Under the pieces are notes generated by a model. The model was not told the origin of the DNA and made no database searches. It was given only the letters and a program-made list of their open reading frames with translations. This document shows, piece by piece, positions 1 through 8,510 of a DNA stretch of 37,913 bases (positions are counted from its first letter, which is position 1; each line of letters begins with the position of its first letter). The position numbers and the translations under genes are program-made. This DNA is from an uncultured Pseudomonadales bacterium (GTDB lineage: Bacteria > Pseudomonadota > Gammaproteobacteria > Pseudomonadales > Balneatricaceae), in contig CALKFY010000022.1 in assembly GCA_938084925.1 (NCBI GenBank), positions 1 to 37,913 on the forward strand, read 5' to 3'.

Positions 1-413
1 GCTTCTTCCATAGCATTGAGATCTTCACGTTGAATGTTCTCAATCAATGCCATAGCAATGGCAGATTCATCGGGAACATCCTTAACCAACGCTGGCACAT
101 TAGGTAATTCAGCCAACTGAGCGGCACGCCAACGGCGTTCACCGGCGATGATCTCATAGCGGTTAACACCAATACTACGTACCACAATTGGCTGCATAAT
201 ACCGTGTTGACGCACAGAAGCGGCAAGTTCTTCTAAAGCTTCTGGGTCAAGATCACGACGCGGTTGATAAACGCCACGTTGCAACCATTCAACAGGTAGA
301 TGCTGTAATTCATCCGTTGTTTCACCAGAGGCTTGGTTTAGATCCACGTCCAAACTACCTGCGCCTTGCAACAAGGCTTCAAGTCCGCGATTTAAGCCAC
401 GCTTTTTAACCAT
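1..413 (-). CDS. parB: Chromosome-partitioning protein ParB, N-terminal part (cut by window edge)
   Basis: ParB is the CTP-dependent clamp that loads at parS and spreads to organise the origin region for ParA-driven segregation. About 138 N-terminal residues are visible, starting MVKKRGLNRGLEALL, a typical chromosomal ParB start. The conserved ParB boxes follow: GIMQPIVVR at about 71-79, GERRWRA at 91-97 and ENIQREDL at 125-132. The helix-turn-helix and dimerisation domains lie beyond position 1. The ATG at 411-413 is only 14 bases after the parA stop, so the two genes are co-transcribed. Two perfect copies of the parS consensus lie in this window at 20537 and 20720. The identity is firm; only the 3' truncation by the window limits the annotation. 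Confidence 0.95.
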   Translation of the reverse strand, partial: MVKKRGLNRGLEALLQGAGSLDVDLNQASGETTDELQHLPVEWLQRGVYQPRRDLDPEALEELAASVRQHGIMQPIVVRSIGVNRYEIIAGERRWRAAQLAELPNVPALVKDVPDESAIAMALIENIQREDLNAMEE

Positions 414-427
414 TTTTTACCCCTGGG

Positions 428-1192
428 TTATTTCTGTTTACGCATAAACTCGCTGGCCAAGGCTAAGTAAGCCACTGCACCACGAGAATGCTTATCGTAC
501 ATTAGTGCTGGTAAGCCATGACTTGGGGCTTCTGCCAAACGTACATTACGAGGAATCACAGTACGGTAAACTAACTGACCAAAATGGTTAATTAGTTGGT
601 GTGATACGTCGTTGGTCAAGCTATTGCGCGGATCATACATGGTGCGCAAAATGCCTTCGATAACCAGCTGCGGGTTAATACTGTTTTTGATTAACTTCAC
701 GGTATGAAGCAAAGCACTAATGCCTTCTAGCGCATAGTATTCACATTGCATGGGTATCAATACACCTTGCGCACAAGCTAAGGCATTTACCGTAAGCATG
801 TTTAACGAAGGTGGGCAATCGATAATAATAAAATCATAACGGTGTTGCAGAGGTGATAAGGCGTTGCGCAAACGAGCTTCTTTGTTTGTAGCGTCGATAA
901 GCTCAACTTCGGCTGCCGTTAGATCACCATTAGCTGGCAACAAGTCATAGCCAGCAGGTGTTTTCAAATGTATAACTTGATTTACTTCAGCACGGCCAGT
1001 AAGCACGTCCAAAGTGGAAAAACGTAAGTTATTTTTATCCACACCACTACCCATAGTAGCGTTGCCTTGTGGATCTAAATCAATCAGTAGCACGCGTTGC
1101 TTGGTAGCTACCAAGGAGGCAGCCAAGTTCACACAGCTAGTGGTTTTACCCACTCCACCTTTTTGGTTAGTTACAGCAATTACTTTTGCCAC
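428..1192 (-). CDS. parA: Chromosome-partitioning ATPase ParA/Soj
   Basis: A 254-residue ParA/MinD-family ATPase, the usual chromosomal length. It binds non-specific DNA as an ATP dimer and is stimulated by ParB, moving the parS-bound origin. The deviant Walker A motif KGGVGKTTS is at residues 11-19, followed by DLDPQGNAT at about 39-47 and the Walker B region IIIDCPPSLN near 122-131. It follows rsmG on the same strand (29 bases) and precedes parB (14 bases). The order mnmG-rsmG-parA-parB is the classic origin-linked arrangement in many Gram-negative bacteria. The ATG start gives MAKVIAVTNQ, a standard ParA N-terminus. Confidence 0.97.
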   Translation of the reverse strand: MAKVIAVTNQKGGVGKTTSCVNLAASLVATKQRVLLIDLDPQGNATMGSGVDKNNLRFSTLDVLTGRAEVNQVIHLKTPAGYDLLPANGDLTAAEVELIDATNKEARLRNALSPLQHRYDFIIIDCPPSLNMLTVNALACAQGVLIPMQCEYYALEGISALLHTVKLIKNSINPQLVIEGILRTMYDPRNSLTNDVSHQLINHFGQLVYRTVIPRNVRLAEAPSHGLPALMYDKHSRGAVAYLALASEFMRKQK

Positions 1193-1221
1193 TGATTAAT
1201 CCTAATTTATAATTTTTAATA

Positions 1222-1875
1222 TTAAGCTTGTTTAGCAATGATCAGTAGATGTCTTTCTGCATCAACATCCGGCACTGTCAGTAAATGACTGCTTACTAGT
1301 TGATAACTATTTGGCATTTCCGCTAGTTCGGCATCAGGGTACTGCCCCTTCATGGGCGCAAACACACCTGATGGAGCAACTAGTTGATCACAGCCCCCAA
1401 GCATATCACTGATTGATGCAAAAGCTCTAGATACCACAACGTCATAAGCTTGCTCTGGTTGATGTTGCTCAACGCGTTTATTCAGAACTGTCACGTTATC
1501 TAGCTTAAAAAGATGCTTACAATGGGTTAGAAAACGGGTTTTTTTTCCATTAGTGTCAAGCAAATCTATGCTTAGGTGTGGCCACATGATAGCTAGTATC
1601 ATACCGGGTAGACCCGGTCCTGTACCGACATCTATGATACGTTTTGGTTCTAGTTTGGTTAATTCTTTTACTACACTCAAGCTGTCTAAAATGTGTAGTT
1701 TAAGCATGTCTACTGGTTGGCGTATAGCGGTTAAGTTGTAGGCTTTATTCCACTTATGTAATTGCTCGGTATACGCCAAAAGCAATTGTATTTGTGGTTC
1801 TGAAACGTCAATTTGCATGGCAGAACAGCCAGAACGTAAAAGTTGTTCACATTGAGCAGGTAAGCTGGTGGTCAT
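1222..1875 (-). CDS. rsmG: 16S rRNA (guanine-N7) methyltransferase RsmG
   Basis: RsmG (GidB) uses S-adenosylmethionine to methylate N7 of G527 (E. coli numbering) in 16S rRNA; loss of it gives low-level streptomycin resistance in several species. The protein has 217 residues, close to the family norm. The SAM-binding motif DVGTGPGLPG lies near residues 92-101 and VVSRAFAS, a family hallmark, near 147-154. It sits 16 bases after the mnmG stop and ahead of parA, its common position. The ATG gives MTTSLPAQCEQLL. Nothing suggests loss of function. Confidence 0.96.
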   Translation of the reverse strand: MTTSLPAQCEQLLRSGCSAMQIDVSEPQIQLLLAYTEQLHKWNKAYNLTAIRQPVDMLKLHILDSLSVVKELTKLEPKRIIDVGTGPGLPGMILAIMWPHLSIDLLDTNGKKTRFLTHCKHLFKLDNVTVLNKRVEQHQPEQAYDVVVSRAFASISDMLGGCDQLVAPSGVFAPMKGQYPDAELAEMPNSYQLVSSHLLTVPDVDAERHLLIIAKQA

Positions 1876-1891
1876 AATGGTATTTTATCTT

Positions 1892-3796
1892 TTAAGCTTC
1901 TAGAGCCGCTTTTTGTTTTAACTGACGTTTCTTCAAAAATATAAGCAGTAAAGAAATAGCCGCTGGTGTGACACCTTGAATACGGCTAGCCATACCTAAA
2001 CTAATCGGGCGAACCTGCATTAGCTTGGCTTTAGCTTCGTTTGATAAACCATCAATTACCGTATAATCAAAGTCTTCTGGTATGAGGGTACTTTCGCTTC
2101 GTTTTAAACGCGCTATATCGTCTTTTTGACGACTGATGTAACCGGCATACTTGGCTTCAATTTGAATTTGCTCACCACAGTCAGCGGCGATGGGTGGTAA
2201 TTCAGCTAAACCTTGTAATTGTTGGTAATCCAATTCTGGTCGTTTTAACAAGTCCAGCAAATTAGTATCTTTAGACAAGGGTTGTTGCAAGTGCTCATTA
2301 AGGCGTTTACCCAAGTCGTTATGCAAAGTGACCTTGGTTGTGCGCATGATTTGTTGCTGCTGAGCTATGGTTTCGCACTTTTCGTTAAAAGAGCGCCAAC
2401 GTTCTTCTCCAACCAAGCCAATAGCATGACCAATTTCAGTTAAACGTTGGTCAGCATTGTCTTCGCGTAATAACAAACGGTATTCGGCACGACTAGTAAA
2501 CATGCGATAGGGCTCTTGCGTGCCATTGGTAATTAAATCATCAACCAATACACCAAGATAAGACTGATCACGAGTTAGGTTTAAGCTATCTTTTTCTTGT
2601 GCTCGTAAAGCTGCATTGGCGCCAGCCAATAAACCTTGAGCAGCAGCTTCTTCGTAACCCGTAGTACCATTAATTTGCCCAGCAAAGAACAAACCATTGA
2701 CCAACTTAGTTTCTAAACTTGGCGTTAAGTCTTGTGGATCAAAGTAATCGTATTCAATAGCATAACCTGGACGAATAATATGCGCTTGTTCAAAACCTTT
2801 GATAGATTGCACAAGCTTAAGCTGCACATCAAAAGGTAAGCTAGTAGAAATACCGTTGGGATAAAGCTCAATACTATTTAAACCTTCAGGTTCTACAAAA
2901 ATTTGATGGCTGTTTTTATCAGCAAAACGCATGATTTTGTCTTCGATAGATGGACAATAACGAGGCCCAACTCCTTCAATGACACCAGCGTATAGAGGTG
3001 AGCGATCTAAACCTTGGCGGATGAAATCATGTGTTTGTTCATTGGTGTGAGTGATATAACAAGAAATTTGTTGTGGATGCTCTGTCACATTGCCCATGTA
3101 AGACATAACTGGCGTTGGCGTATCACCTGGTTGTTCCTGCATAACACTGAAATCAACAGTACGTGAATCGATACGTGGTGGAGTACCGGTTTTTAAACGT
3201 TCAATACGAAATGGACGTTCACGTAATTTTGCTGCCAAAGTATTAGCCGGTGGATCACCAGCGCGACCAGCTTGGTGATTTTGCATACCAATGTGAATAA
3301 CACCAGCCAAGAAAGTACCAGCGGTTAATACAATTTGCTGAGCCATAAAGGTGAGGCCCATATTAGTGACTACACCTTGCACTTGATCCTGTTCGATGAT
3401 GATGTCATCAACAGCCTGTTGGAAGATAAATAGATTTTCTTGTGCTTCCAATTGGGTTCGCACGGCATGACGATATAAAGATCGGTCAGCTTGAGCGCGA
3501 GTAGCGCGTACTGCGGGTCCTTTACGAGCATTTAATACACGAAATTGAATACCGGCTAGATCGGTGGCTTTAGCCATATAACCATCAAGGGCATCAATTT
3601 CTTTAACCAGATGACTTTTACCAATGCCACCAATGGCCGGGTTGCAAGACATCTGACCCAGGGTATCAATGTTGTGAGTTAGCAATAGCGTTTTTACACC
3701 TATACGAGCACTGGCTAATGCGGCTTCAGTACCAGCATGGCCACCACCGATTACGATGACATCAAATTGATCAGGAAATTGCACAAATCTACTCAC
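1892..3796 (-). CDS. mnmG: tRNA uridine-5-carboxymethylaminomethyl modification enzyme MnmG (GidA)
   Basis: MnmG is the FAD-dependent partner of MnmE; together they add the (carboxymethyl)aminomethyl group at C5 of wobble U34 in certain tRNAs. The 634-residue length is normal. The FAD-binding GGGHAG is at residues 17-22, the signature stretch [11 protein letters not shown] lies in the middle and [16 protein letters not shown] near 430-445. The start appears to be GTG at 3794-3796 ([13 protein letters not shown]); I see no strong ribosome-binding site. Its upstream flank is the AT-rich DnaA-box cluster, the E. coli-type position for oriC. MnmE is encoded in the same window at 9312-10682 but is separated from mnmG by the phosphate genes. 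Confidence 0.97.
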   Translation of the reverse strand: MSRFVQFPDQFDVIVIGGGHAGTEAALASARIGVKTLLLTHNIDTLGQMSCNPAIGGIGKSHLVKEIDALDGYMAKATDLAGIQFRVLNARKGPAVRATRAQADRSLYRHAVRTQLEAQENLFIFQQAVDDIIIEQDQVQGVVTNMGLTFMAQQIVLTAGTFLAGVIHIGMQNHQAGRAGDPPANTLAAKLRERPFRIERLKTGTPPRIDSRTVDFSVMQEQPGDTPTPVMSYMGNVTEHPQQISCYITHTNEQTHDFIRQGLDRSPLYAGVIEGVGPRYCPSIEDKIMRFADKNSHQIFVEPEGLNSIELYPNGISTSLPFDVQLKLVQSIKGFEQAHIIRPGYAIEYDYFDPQDLTPSLETKLVNGLFFAGQINGTTGYEEAAAQGLLAGANAALRAQEKDSLNLTRDQSYLGVLVDDLITNGTQEPYRMFTSRAEYRLLLREDNADQRLTEIGHAIGLVGEERWRSFNEKCETIAQQQQIMRTTKVTLHNDLGKRLNEHLQQPLSKDTNLLDLLKRPELDYQQLQGLAELPPIAADCGEQIQIEAKYAGYISRQKDDIARLKRSESTLIPEDFDYTVIDGLSNEAKAKLMQVRPISLGMASRIQGVTPAAISLLLIFLKKRQLKQKAALEA

Positions 3797-4302
3797 AAAA
3801 AGGATTACAGAAATTAGCTGACTAGTATAACTTTTTCTGCTTGATTAAGAAATGTACAAGTTGTTGTTGGTTTTTAATTAAAAAAAGAATATATGAAATA
3901 TATTTATATTATGTTTATTGTTATTATTAGCTAGACCATTTTCTGTTGATAAATAGGTTTTTTCCTTTTAAAACAACATATTATACCAATGATAAAGTAC
4001 TTAAAAAGGCCTGGTTATCCCCTCATATTTTTTGGGTATATATTGTGGATAAATAAGGGCTTTATGCACAGGGTTAGGCTGTCCACAGTTTAGTTACGTT
4101 GCTATAAGGATGGTTATACACAGGTTTTGTGGACACATCTTTTGGTTTGATTAAGGTATTTAATAAGCTTGTGGATTAATTTAATTTTAACAATTTAACA
4201 TATTGTTTTATATAGGTTTAATATTCATTATCGATTGTTGATAAAGTGTTTTTAAGTTGGGTGTAAAAGCGATTGTATGAATTTTGGTTATTTGTACTAG
4301 CT
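3797..4302. other. oriC: Probable oriC: AT-rich stretch and DnaA-box cluster beside mnmG
   Basis: There is no plausible gene here. A very AT-rich tract (about 3860-3990) is followed by DnaA boxes: TTATCCACA on the minus strand at 4044-4052, TTATGCACA at 4062-4070 and TTATACACA at 4114-4122 on the plus strand. One-mismatch boxes are TGTGGATTA at 4170-4178 and TGTTGATAA at 3944-3952 and 4236-4244. The position directly upstream of mnmG matches the gidA-linked origin of enterics and many other gammaproteobacteria. I find no GATC in this interval, so Dam/SeqA control as in E. coli is unlikely. A second, weaker candidate is the dnaA upstream region (13080-13406), which has two boxes. The assignment is by pattern only; strand-skew or marker-frequency data would settle it. 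Confidence 0.75.
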
Positions 4303-4542
4303 GGGGTCTGATCCCGTTTCTTAGACCCCGTTTCTTGCTAATGAAGAGGTAAAGTAAGGTATTTGCACTTTGTAGAAAATTTGGGATCAGACCCCAATTG
4401 TGCCAGCCTACAGTCTGATTCTACCAATAGGGTAGTTAGATGCTCATTATTGTTCTTGACGTGGCACGCGTGGGGTCTGATCCCAATTTATCTGCAACCT
4501 GCTAGTTGCTATATCACTACGTAAGAACCGGGGTCTGATCCC
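4303..4542. repeat. Cluster of a 13-bp repeat GGGGTCTGATCCC between oriC and pit
   Basis: Four full copies of GGGGTCTGATCCC occur: plus strand at 4303-4315, 4472-4484 and 4530-4542, minus strand at 4383-4395, with a partial AGACCCC at 4323-4329. Two copies carry the same flank: GTGCCA at 4400-4405 after the minus copy and TGGCAC at 4462-4467 before the plus copy. They therefore form an inverted pair (4383-4405 and 4462-4484) about 56 bases apart. A short direct repeat CCCGTTTCTT occurs at 4314 and 4327. The core reads as a 6-bp stem with a one-base loop on one strand (one G-U pair) but with an A-C mismatch on the other. The same family recurs as a perfect palindrome at 24884-24922. This resembles REP/REPIN-type intergenic repeats; no mobilising gene is in the window. 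Confidence 0.8.
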
Positions 4543-4556
4543 ACCTAATGAAAAAC

Positions 4557-4586
4557 AAAAAAAAACCGCGCTCTTAGGCGCGGTTT
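4557..4586 (-). terminator. Rho-independent terminator of pit
   Basis: Read on the minus strand, a 9-bp stem (AAACCGCGC at 4563-4571 pairing with GCGCGGTTT at 4578-4586) with a six-base loop is followed by a U-rich run. It lies about 20 bases after the pit stop codon, so it ends the DUF47-pit transcript and insulates it from the repeat cluster and origin. Confidence 0.92.
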
Positions 4587-4605
4587 GATGCTTCTAGGGT
4601 ATCTA

Positions 4606-5880
4606 TTAAGAGAAGATGCTCTTAAAGATGTAGAAGAAGGTGATAGATAGGATAGCACCGGCAGGTAGGGTAATAACCCAAGAAGTGAAGATGTTGCCGA
4701 TGACACGTAGGTTCAAGGCAGCGATACCACGCGCTAGGCCTACACCCAGTACCGCACCTACTAGGGTGTGAGTAGTGGAGATTGGCAAGCCAATGCCAGA
4801 GGCCAATACCACGGTGCAAGAAGCGCCTAGCTCAGCAGCAAAACCACGGCTAGGTGTAAGTTCGGTGATCTTTTTACCGATAGTGCCCATTACCTTGTAA
4901 CCGTAAGTAGCTAGACCCACAACGATACCAATACCACCGGCCAATAATACCCAAGAAGGCATGGAGGACTTGGCTGTGATAGCACCGGACTTGATGGTAC
5001 CGATAGCAGCAGCCATTGGACCAACGGCGTTAGCAACGTCATTAGAACCGTGGGCAAAAGCCATGGCACAAGCAGTAAATACCATTAGGATAGCAAATAC
5101 TTTTTCTACGTTAGCGTAACGATCGTCTTCTTCGGCTTCTTTGTTGCGCTTAACACGATTCATCAATCGAGCACCAATGAAGGCAACAATGATACCAACT
5201 ACAGCAGCAATCATGAACATTTCTGCAAAGCTAAGCTGGAAACCCATGTCTTTAAATACGTGTTTTAGACCTTTGATCAAAGTCACCATGGTGATCATGA
5301 AGCCCACCATAAACATGTACACAGGGATATAACGCTTGGCATTTTCAAATGGTTTGTCAGTATCCAAGATCAACTTCTGTACGCTACGGAATAAGAAGAA
5401 GGATATACCACCCGCTAGCAAAGGTGATACCACCCAGCTGGCAACAATGGTGCTTACCTTGCCCCAGTTTACTGCGTCTACAGAGATGGCGACGGCAGCA
5501 AAACCAACAATGGCGCCAACAATAGAGTGGGTAGTGGATACTGGCCAGCCTAACATAGAAGCAATAAGCAACCAGGTGCCCGCTGCCAACAAGGCCGATA
5601 ACATACCATAGACGAGGTATTCCGGCGTCCCTTGCAGGGCGAGTGGGTCAATGATGCCTTTACGGATAGTCGCGGTCACTTCGCCACCCGCTAGGTAGGC
5701 ACCGGCAAACTCAAAGATCATAGCAATAACAATGGCTTGACGTAGGGTAATGGCACCGGAACCTACGGAGGTACCCATGGCATTGGCTACATCGTTGGCA
5801 CCAACGCCCCAAGCCATAAAGACGCCAAAGATAATGGCTAAAATGAGCAGTATTTGCCCGTATTCATTTAATACATCCAT
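4606..5880 (-). CDS. pit: Low-affinity inorganic phosphate transporter, PiT family
   Basis: This 424-residue inner-membrane protein belongs to the PiT/PHO-4 family, which imports phosphate with a cation or as a metal-phosphate complex. Both halves carry the duplicated family signature: GANDVANAMGTSVGSGAI near residues 27-44 with PVSTTHSIVGA near 113-123, and AHGSNDVANAVGPMAAA near 277-293 with PISTTHTLVGA near 368-378. About ten or more hydrophobic segments flank a charged loop (NRVKRNKEAEEDDRY). It follows the DUF47 gene by 20 bases and is transcribed with it, a frequent pairing in which the DUF47 protein modulates the transporter. A Pho box lies upstream of the pair. Substrate is inferred from the family and the neighbouring phoBR. 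Confidence 0.93.
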   Translation of the reverse strand: MDVLNEYGQILLILAIIFGVFMAWGVGANDVANAMGTSVGSGAITLRQAIVIAMIFEFAGAYLAGGEVTATIRKGIIDPLALQGTPEYLVYGMLSALLAAGTWLLIASMLGWPVSTTHSIVGAIVGFAAVAISVDAVNWGKVSTIVASWVVSPLLAGGISFFLFRSVQKLILDTDKPFENAKRYIPVYMFMVGFMITMVTLIKGLKHVFKDMGFQLSFAEMFMIAAVVGIIVAFIGARLMNRVKRNKEAEEDDRYANVEKVFAILMVFTACAMAFAHGSNDVANAVGPMAAAIGTIKSGAITAKSSMPSWVLLAGGIGIVVGLATYGYKVMGTIGKKITELTPSRGFAAELGASCTVVLASGIGLPISTTHTLVGAVLGVGLARGIAALNLRVIGNIFTSWVITLPAGAILSITFFYIFKSIFS

Positions 5881-5900
5881 CAGATTAGTCTCTTAAAAAG

Positions 5901-6578
5901 TTAGCGGGCGATGATGATTTGGATTTGCTCACCGGCACTTTGTGCACGGTCTGCTAGGAAACCAACGGCTTCAATTGTCTTGTACAAGAACATAGCGTCA
6001 ATTGGTGGTAAATCAGCTTCGATAGCGTGTAGCTTAGAACGCAAAGCAACTTGACGCTTATCGTTCTTGTTTTCTGCTTTTTCTAGCTTGGTGATGCACT
6101 TGTTGATACGGCTGATTTCACGACCGCCAAAACCAGAACCAATTAGTTCGTCTAGTTCATCAATGACAGCTTTGGCTTCGTGCGCAACAGCTACAGCTGA
6201 CTTCACATAAGCTTGCATGTCAGTAGCAATCTTCTTAGGCACTACTTGCTGGCGACCTAGGATTAAACCAGCTATATCTTTAGCCGTGTTACAGATTTTG
6301 TCCTGCTTGGATAGCAAGTGGATAAGGTCAGAACGGTTGATCGGCATGAACAAGCTTTTTGGTAGATGCAGACGGATGTCTTGCTTCTGGTCGTCTGCTG
6401 CAGACTCTAGTTCAGAAATCTGGTTGTAGATAGTTTCTACGTTTTCCCAGTCTTCTTTAGTTACTGCTACGAAGTATTCGTTTAATAGGTCTACACAATC
6501 AACTACCGTATGCATATGGGTTTGCAGTGGTTTAATAGGAGATTGTCCAAATAGATTCAGAATAGTACTGGAAGCCAT
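5901..6578 (-). CDS. DUF47 / PhoU-like Pit accessory protein
   Basis: A 225-residue, mostly helical, soluble protein of the DUF47 (TIGR00153, PhoU-like) family. Members are usually encoded next to Pit transporters and are thought to regulate them. The N-terminus (MASSTILNLFGQSP) and the DQKQDIRLHLPKSLFMPINR stretch, around residues 61-80, are family-typical. The ATG at 6578 has a purine-rich AAAGGTAAAG just upstream on the minus strand. It is the first gene of the DUF47-pit unit, with a Pho box about 100 bases before its start. The biochemical role of this family is not firmly established, so accessory function is inferred from context. Confidence 0.9.
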   Translation of the reverse strand: MASSTILNLFGQSPIKPLQTHMHTVVDCVDLLNEYFVAVTKEDWENVETIYNQISELESAADDQKQDIRLHLPKSLFMPINRSDLIHLLSKQDKICNTAKDIAGLILGRQQVVPKKIATDMQAYVKSAVAVAHEAKAVIDELDELIGSGFGGREISRINKCITKLEKAENKNDKRQVALRSKLHAIEADLPPIDAMFLYKTIEAVGFLADRAQSAGEQIQIIIAR

Positions 6579-6635
6579 GCGCTTTACCTTTGCTATTTAA
6601 TAATCAATAGAATGTTATTAACTTACTTGGCGCGC

Positions 6636-6698
6636 ATTATAGGGATGCTTTGTTAAGACAATATAAAGATTTGTCTTAATATTACAAAATTATGACAA
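6636..6698 (-). promoter_or_regulatory. Pho box and -10 element before the DUF47-pit unit
   Basis: On the minus strand, 6698-6681 reads TTGTCATAATTTTGTAAT. This matches the PhoB-binding consensus (two CTGTCAT-type half sites spaced by 11) at about 15 of 18 positions. A TATAAT at 6641-6636 can serve as -10. A further TTGTCTTAA half-site-like stretch lies between the two. PhoB is encoded just upstream, so phosphate-starvation control of this unit is likely. The 39-base gap from the Pho box to the -10 is longer than usual, so the exact promoter arrangement is uncertain. Confidence 0.65.
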
Positions 6699-6729
6699 TT
6701 ATTTAGGTTAGAAATTCGACTTAAGACGA

Positions 6730-8493
6730 TTAGGCTAGTGGCAGTTTGACTTCGAAACAGGTGCCCCTGTCTATTTCACTGTCTACTTGAATTCGGCCTT
6801 GGTGGCTTTGTACGATATGTTTGACGATGGCTAGCCCTAAGCCAGTGCTACCTACTTCACGAGAGCGGGCCTTATCGACACGGTAGAAGCGTTCAAAAAT
6901 ACGTTCACGATCCACAGCAGCAATACCTAGACCGGTATCCTCAACAATTAAGCGTATTTCATTGTCTTGTTGTGCTAAACGAACATCAACCCTACCGCCT
7001 TCTGGCGTATATTTAATGGCATTGTCCACAAGGTTGGTAACTAGCTGAGCTAAGGCTTTATCATCGCCAAAAAGCTCTATAGATTGTTTATCTGCATGTA
7101 GCTTAAGGTTAATATTTTGCCTTTGAGCGACAGATTGTAAGTTAGTACACACTTTCTTTGTAATAACAGTTATGTCAACCTTAGTATCGTAAGCTTGGTC
7201 GTTGCTTTCAAGGCGTGACAGGGCTAGTAAGTCTGATACTAGATCCGATAAACGGATGGATTGGCTATGGATCTTACGCATAAAACGGCGCAATAGTTTA
7301 GGGTCCACATTGCTGTCTTCCAACAAGGTTTCAGCAAAACCACGAATGGCTGTAATGGGGGTTTTTAATTCGTGGGAGGCGTTGGCTACAAAGTCTGCGC
7401 GCATGCGATCGATACGTTGGATCTCAGTAATGTCTTGCAATACTAAAATGGCACCACCCTCGCGGGATTCTTTGAGCAAGGACACGTGCAATCTGTAGTG
7501 TCGGGCAAAGGCATAGCCACGCAGTTGTATTTGTTGCTGTACACCTACTTGCGAATCAGAACATTTTTGCCAAGCCTTGTGCAGTACTAAACTGTTTTCG
7601 ATTTCTTCTAATGACTTACCTAAGGACTTATCGGCATTAGAGCGTAACATGCGCAAGGCTGCAACGTTGATGTGCTGTATGACACCTAGGTTGTCGACGG
7701 TTATCACCCCTTCATTCATGCTTTTGAGGATGGTTTCTAGCTGATTTCGCTCGCTAGCTAAGTTGTTAAAACGTTGGGCCGAGATATCCGCCATTTGGTT
7801 TAGGGAGCGTGCTAGATCACCTATTTCGTCACGGCGATGGCTAGGAATACGCATTTGATAGCGTCCCTGGGCAAAGTTGTTGGCAATCAAAGTCATTTGG
7901 CGTAGTGGCTGGGCAAAACCCATGGCTAACCAATAGCCCACAAACAAGGCAATAATAGCCGTTAAACTGGTAGCGATGATAATTACCCGACGTAGGTAGT
8001 TAATCTCTTCGGCAATGCTTTGGGTTGATAGAGCGGTGCGAATATATCCCAAGTGGTTGGTGGCACTGATGCTAGGTACTGCCACATACTGCATGGTGGT
8101 ATTAAGGGTGGTGCTAAAACGTCGCGCTTGGCCAATGCCTTTATCGCGGGCTTGTTGTATTTCGGGACGCTGACTATGGTTGTCCATTTGTTGTGGATTA
8201 AACTGTGAGTCTGCTAGTACCAAGCCAGTGTTATCGATTAAGGTAATACGGGCATCAATGCTCTCACCAATGGTGGCAACTTGTTGCTGTAATTGTAGCA
8301 GGGGCAACTCATTCTGAAAGGCAAAGGTTTGCTGCAATATGTAAGCTTGGTGTTCTAGGTTAGTACGAATATCGCGCAAGCTAGCTTCTTCAATTTGTCT
8401 TTGTACCATTAAACCCAAGACGCTAATACTAAACAAAATAACCACGGCGAAGCCGGCATAGAGTTTAATAAATATGGGGGAATAGCCGCGCAT
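6730..8493 (-). CDS. phoR: Phosphate-regulon sensor histidine kinase PhoR (long, two-TM form)
   Basis: PhoR autophosphorylates on histidine and controls PhoB phosphorylation. The reading frame extends to 8526, but the ATG at 8493 (MRGYSPIFIKLY) has AAGGACA about 6 bases before it and is preferred, giving 587 residues. Approximate domain order: TM1 (9-29), a periplasmic sensor region of about 140 residues, TM2 (near 172-194), HAMP (to about 247), a PAS-like domain (about 255-365), HisKA with the H-box ASHELKTPITAIRGF (about 375-389), and HATPase_c with N-box LVTNLVDNAIKYTPEGG and G-boxes DTGLGIA and GSTGLGLAIV. E. coli PhoR is about 430 residues and lacks a large periplasmic domain; this layout resembles the longer Gram-positive PhoR/WalK type. 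It follows phoB closely and is surely co-transcribed. Confidence 0.9.
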   Translation of the reverse strand: MRGYSPIFIKLYAGFAVVILFSISVLGLMVQRQIEEASLRDIRTNLEHQAYILQQTFAFQNELPLLQLQQQVATIGESIDARITLIDNTGLVLADSQFNPQQMDNHSQRPEIQQARDKGIGQARRFSTTLNTTMQYVAVPSISATNHLGYIRTALSTQSIAEEINYLRRVIIIATSLTAIIALFVGYWLAMGFAQPLRQMTLIANNFAQGRYQMRIPSHRRDEIGDLARSLNQMADISAQRFNNLASERNQLETILKSMNEGVITVDNLGVIQHINVAALRMLRSNADKSLGKSLEEIENSLVLHKAWQKCSDSQVGVQQQIQLRGYAFARHYRLHVSLLKESREGGAILVLQDITEIQRIDRMRADFVANASHELKTPITAIRGFAETLLEDSNVDPKLLRRFMRKIHSQSIRLSDLVSDLLALSRLESNDQAYDTKVDITVITKKVCTNLQSVAQRQNINLKLHADKQSIELFGDDKALAQLVTNLVDNAIKYTPEGGRVDVRLAQQDNEIRLIVEDTGLGIAAVDRERIFERFYRVDKARSREVGSTGLGLAIVKHIVQSHQGRIQVDSEIDRGTCFEVKLPLA

Positions 8494-8510
8494 AGCTTGT
8501 CCTTTTCCTT

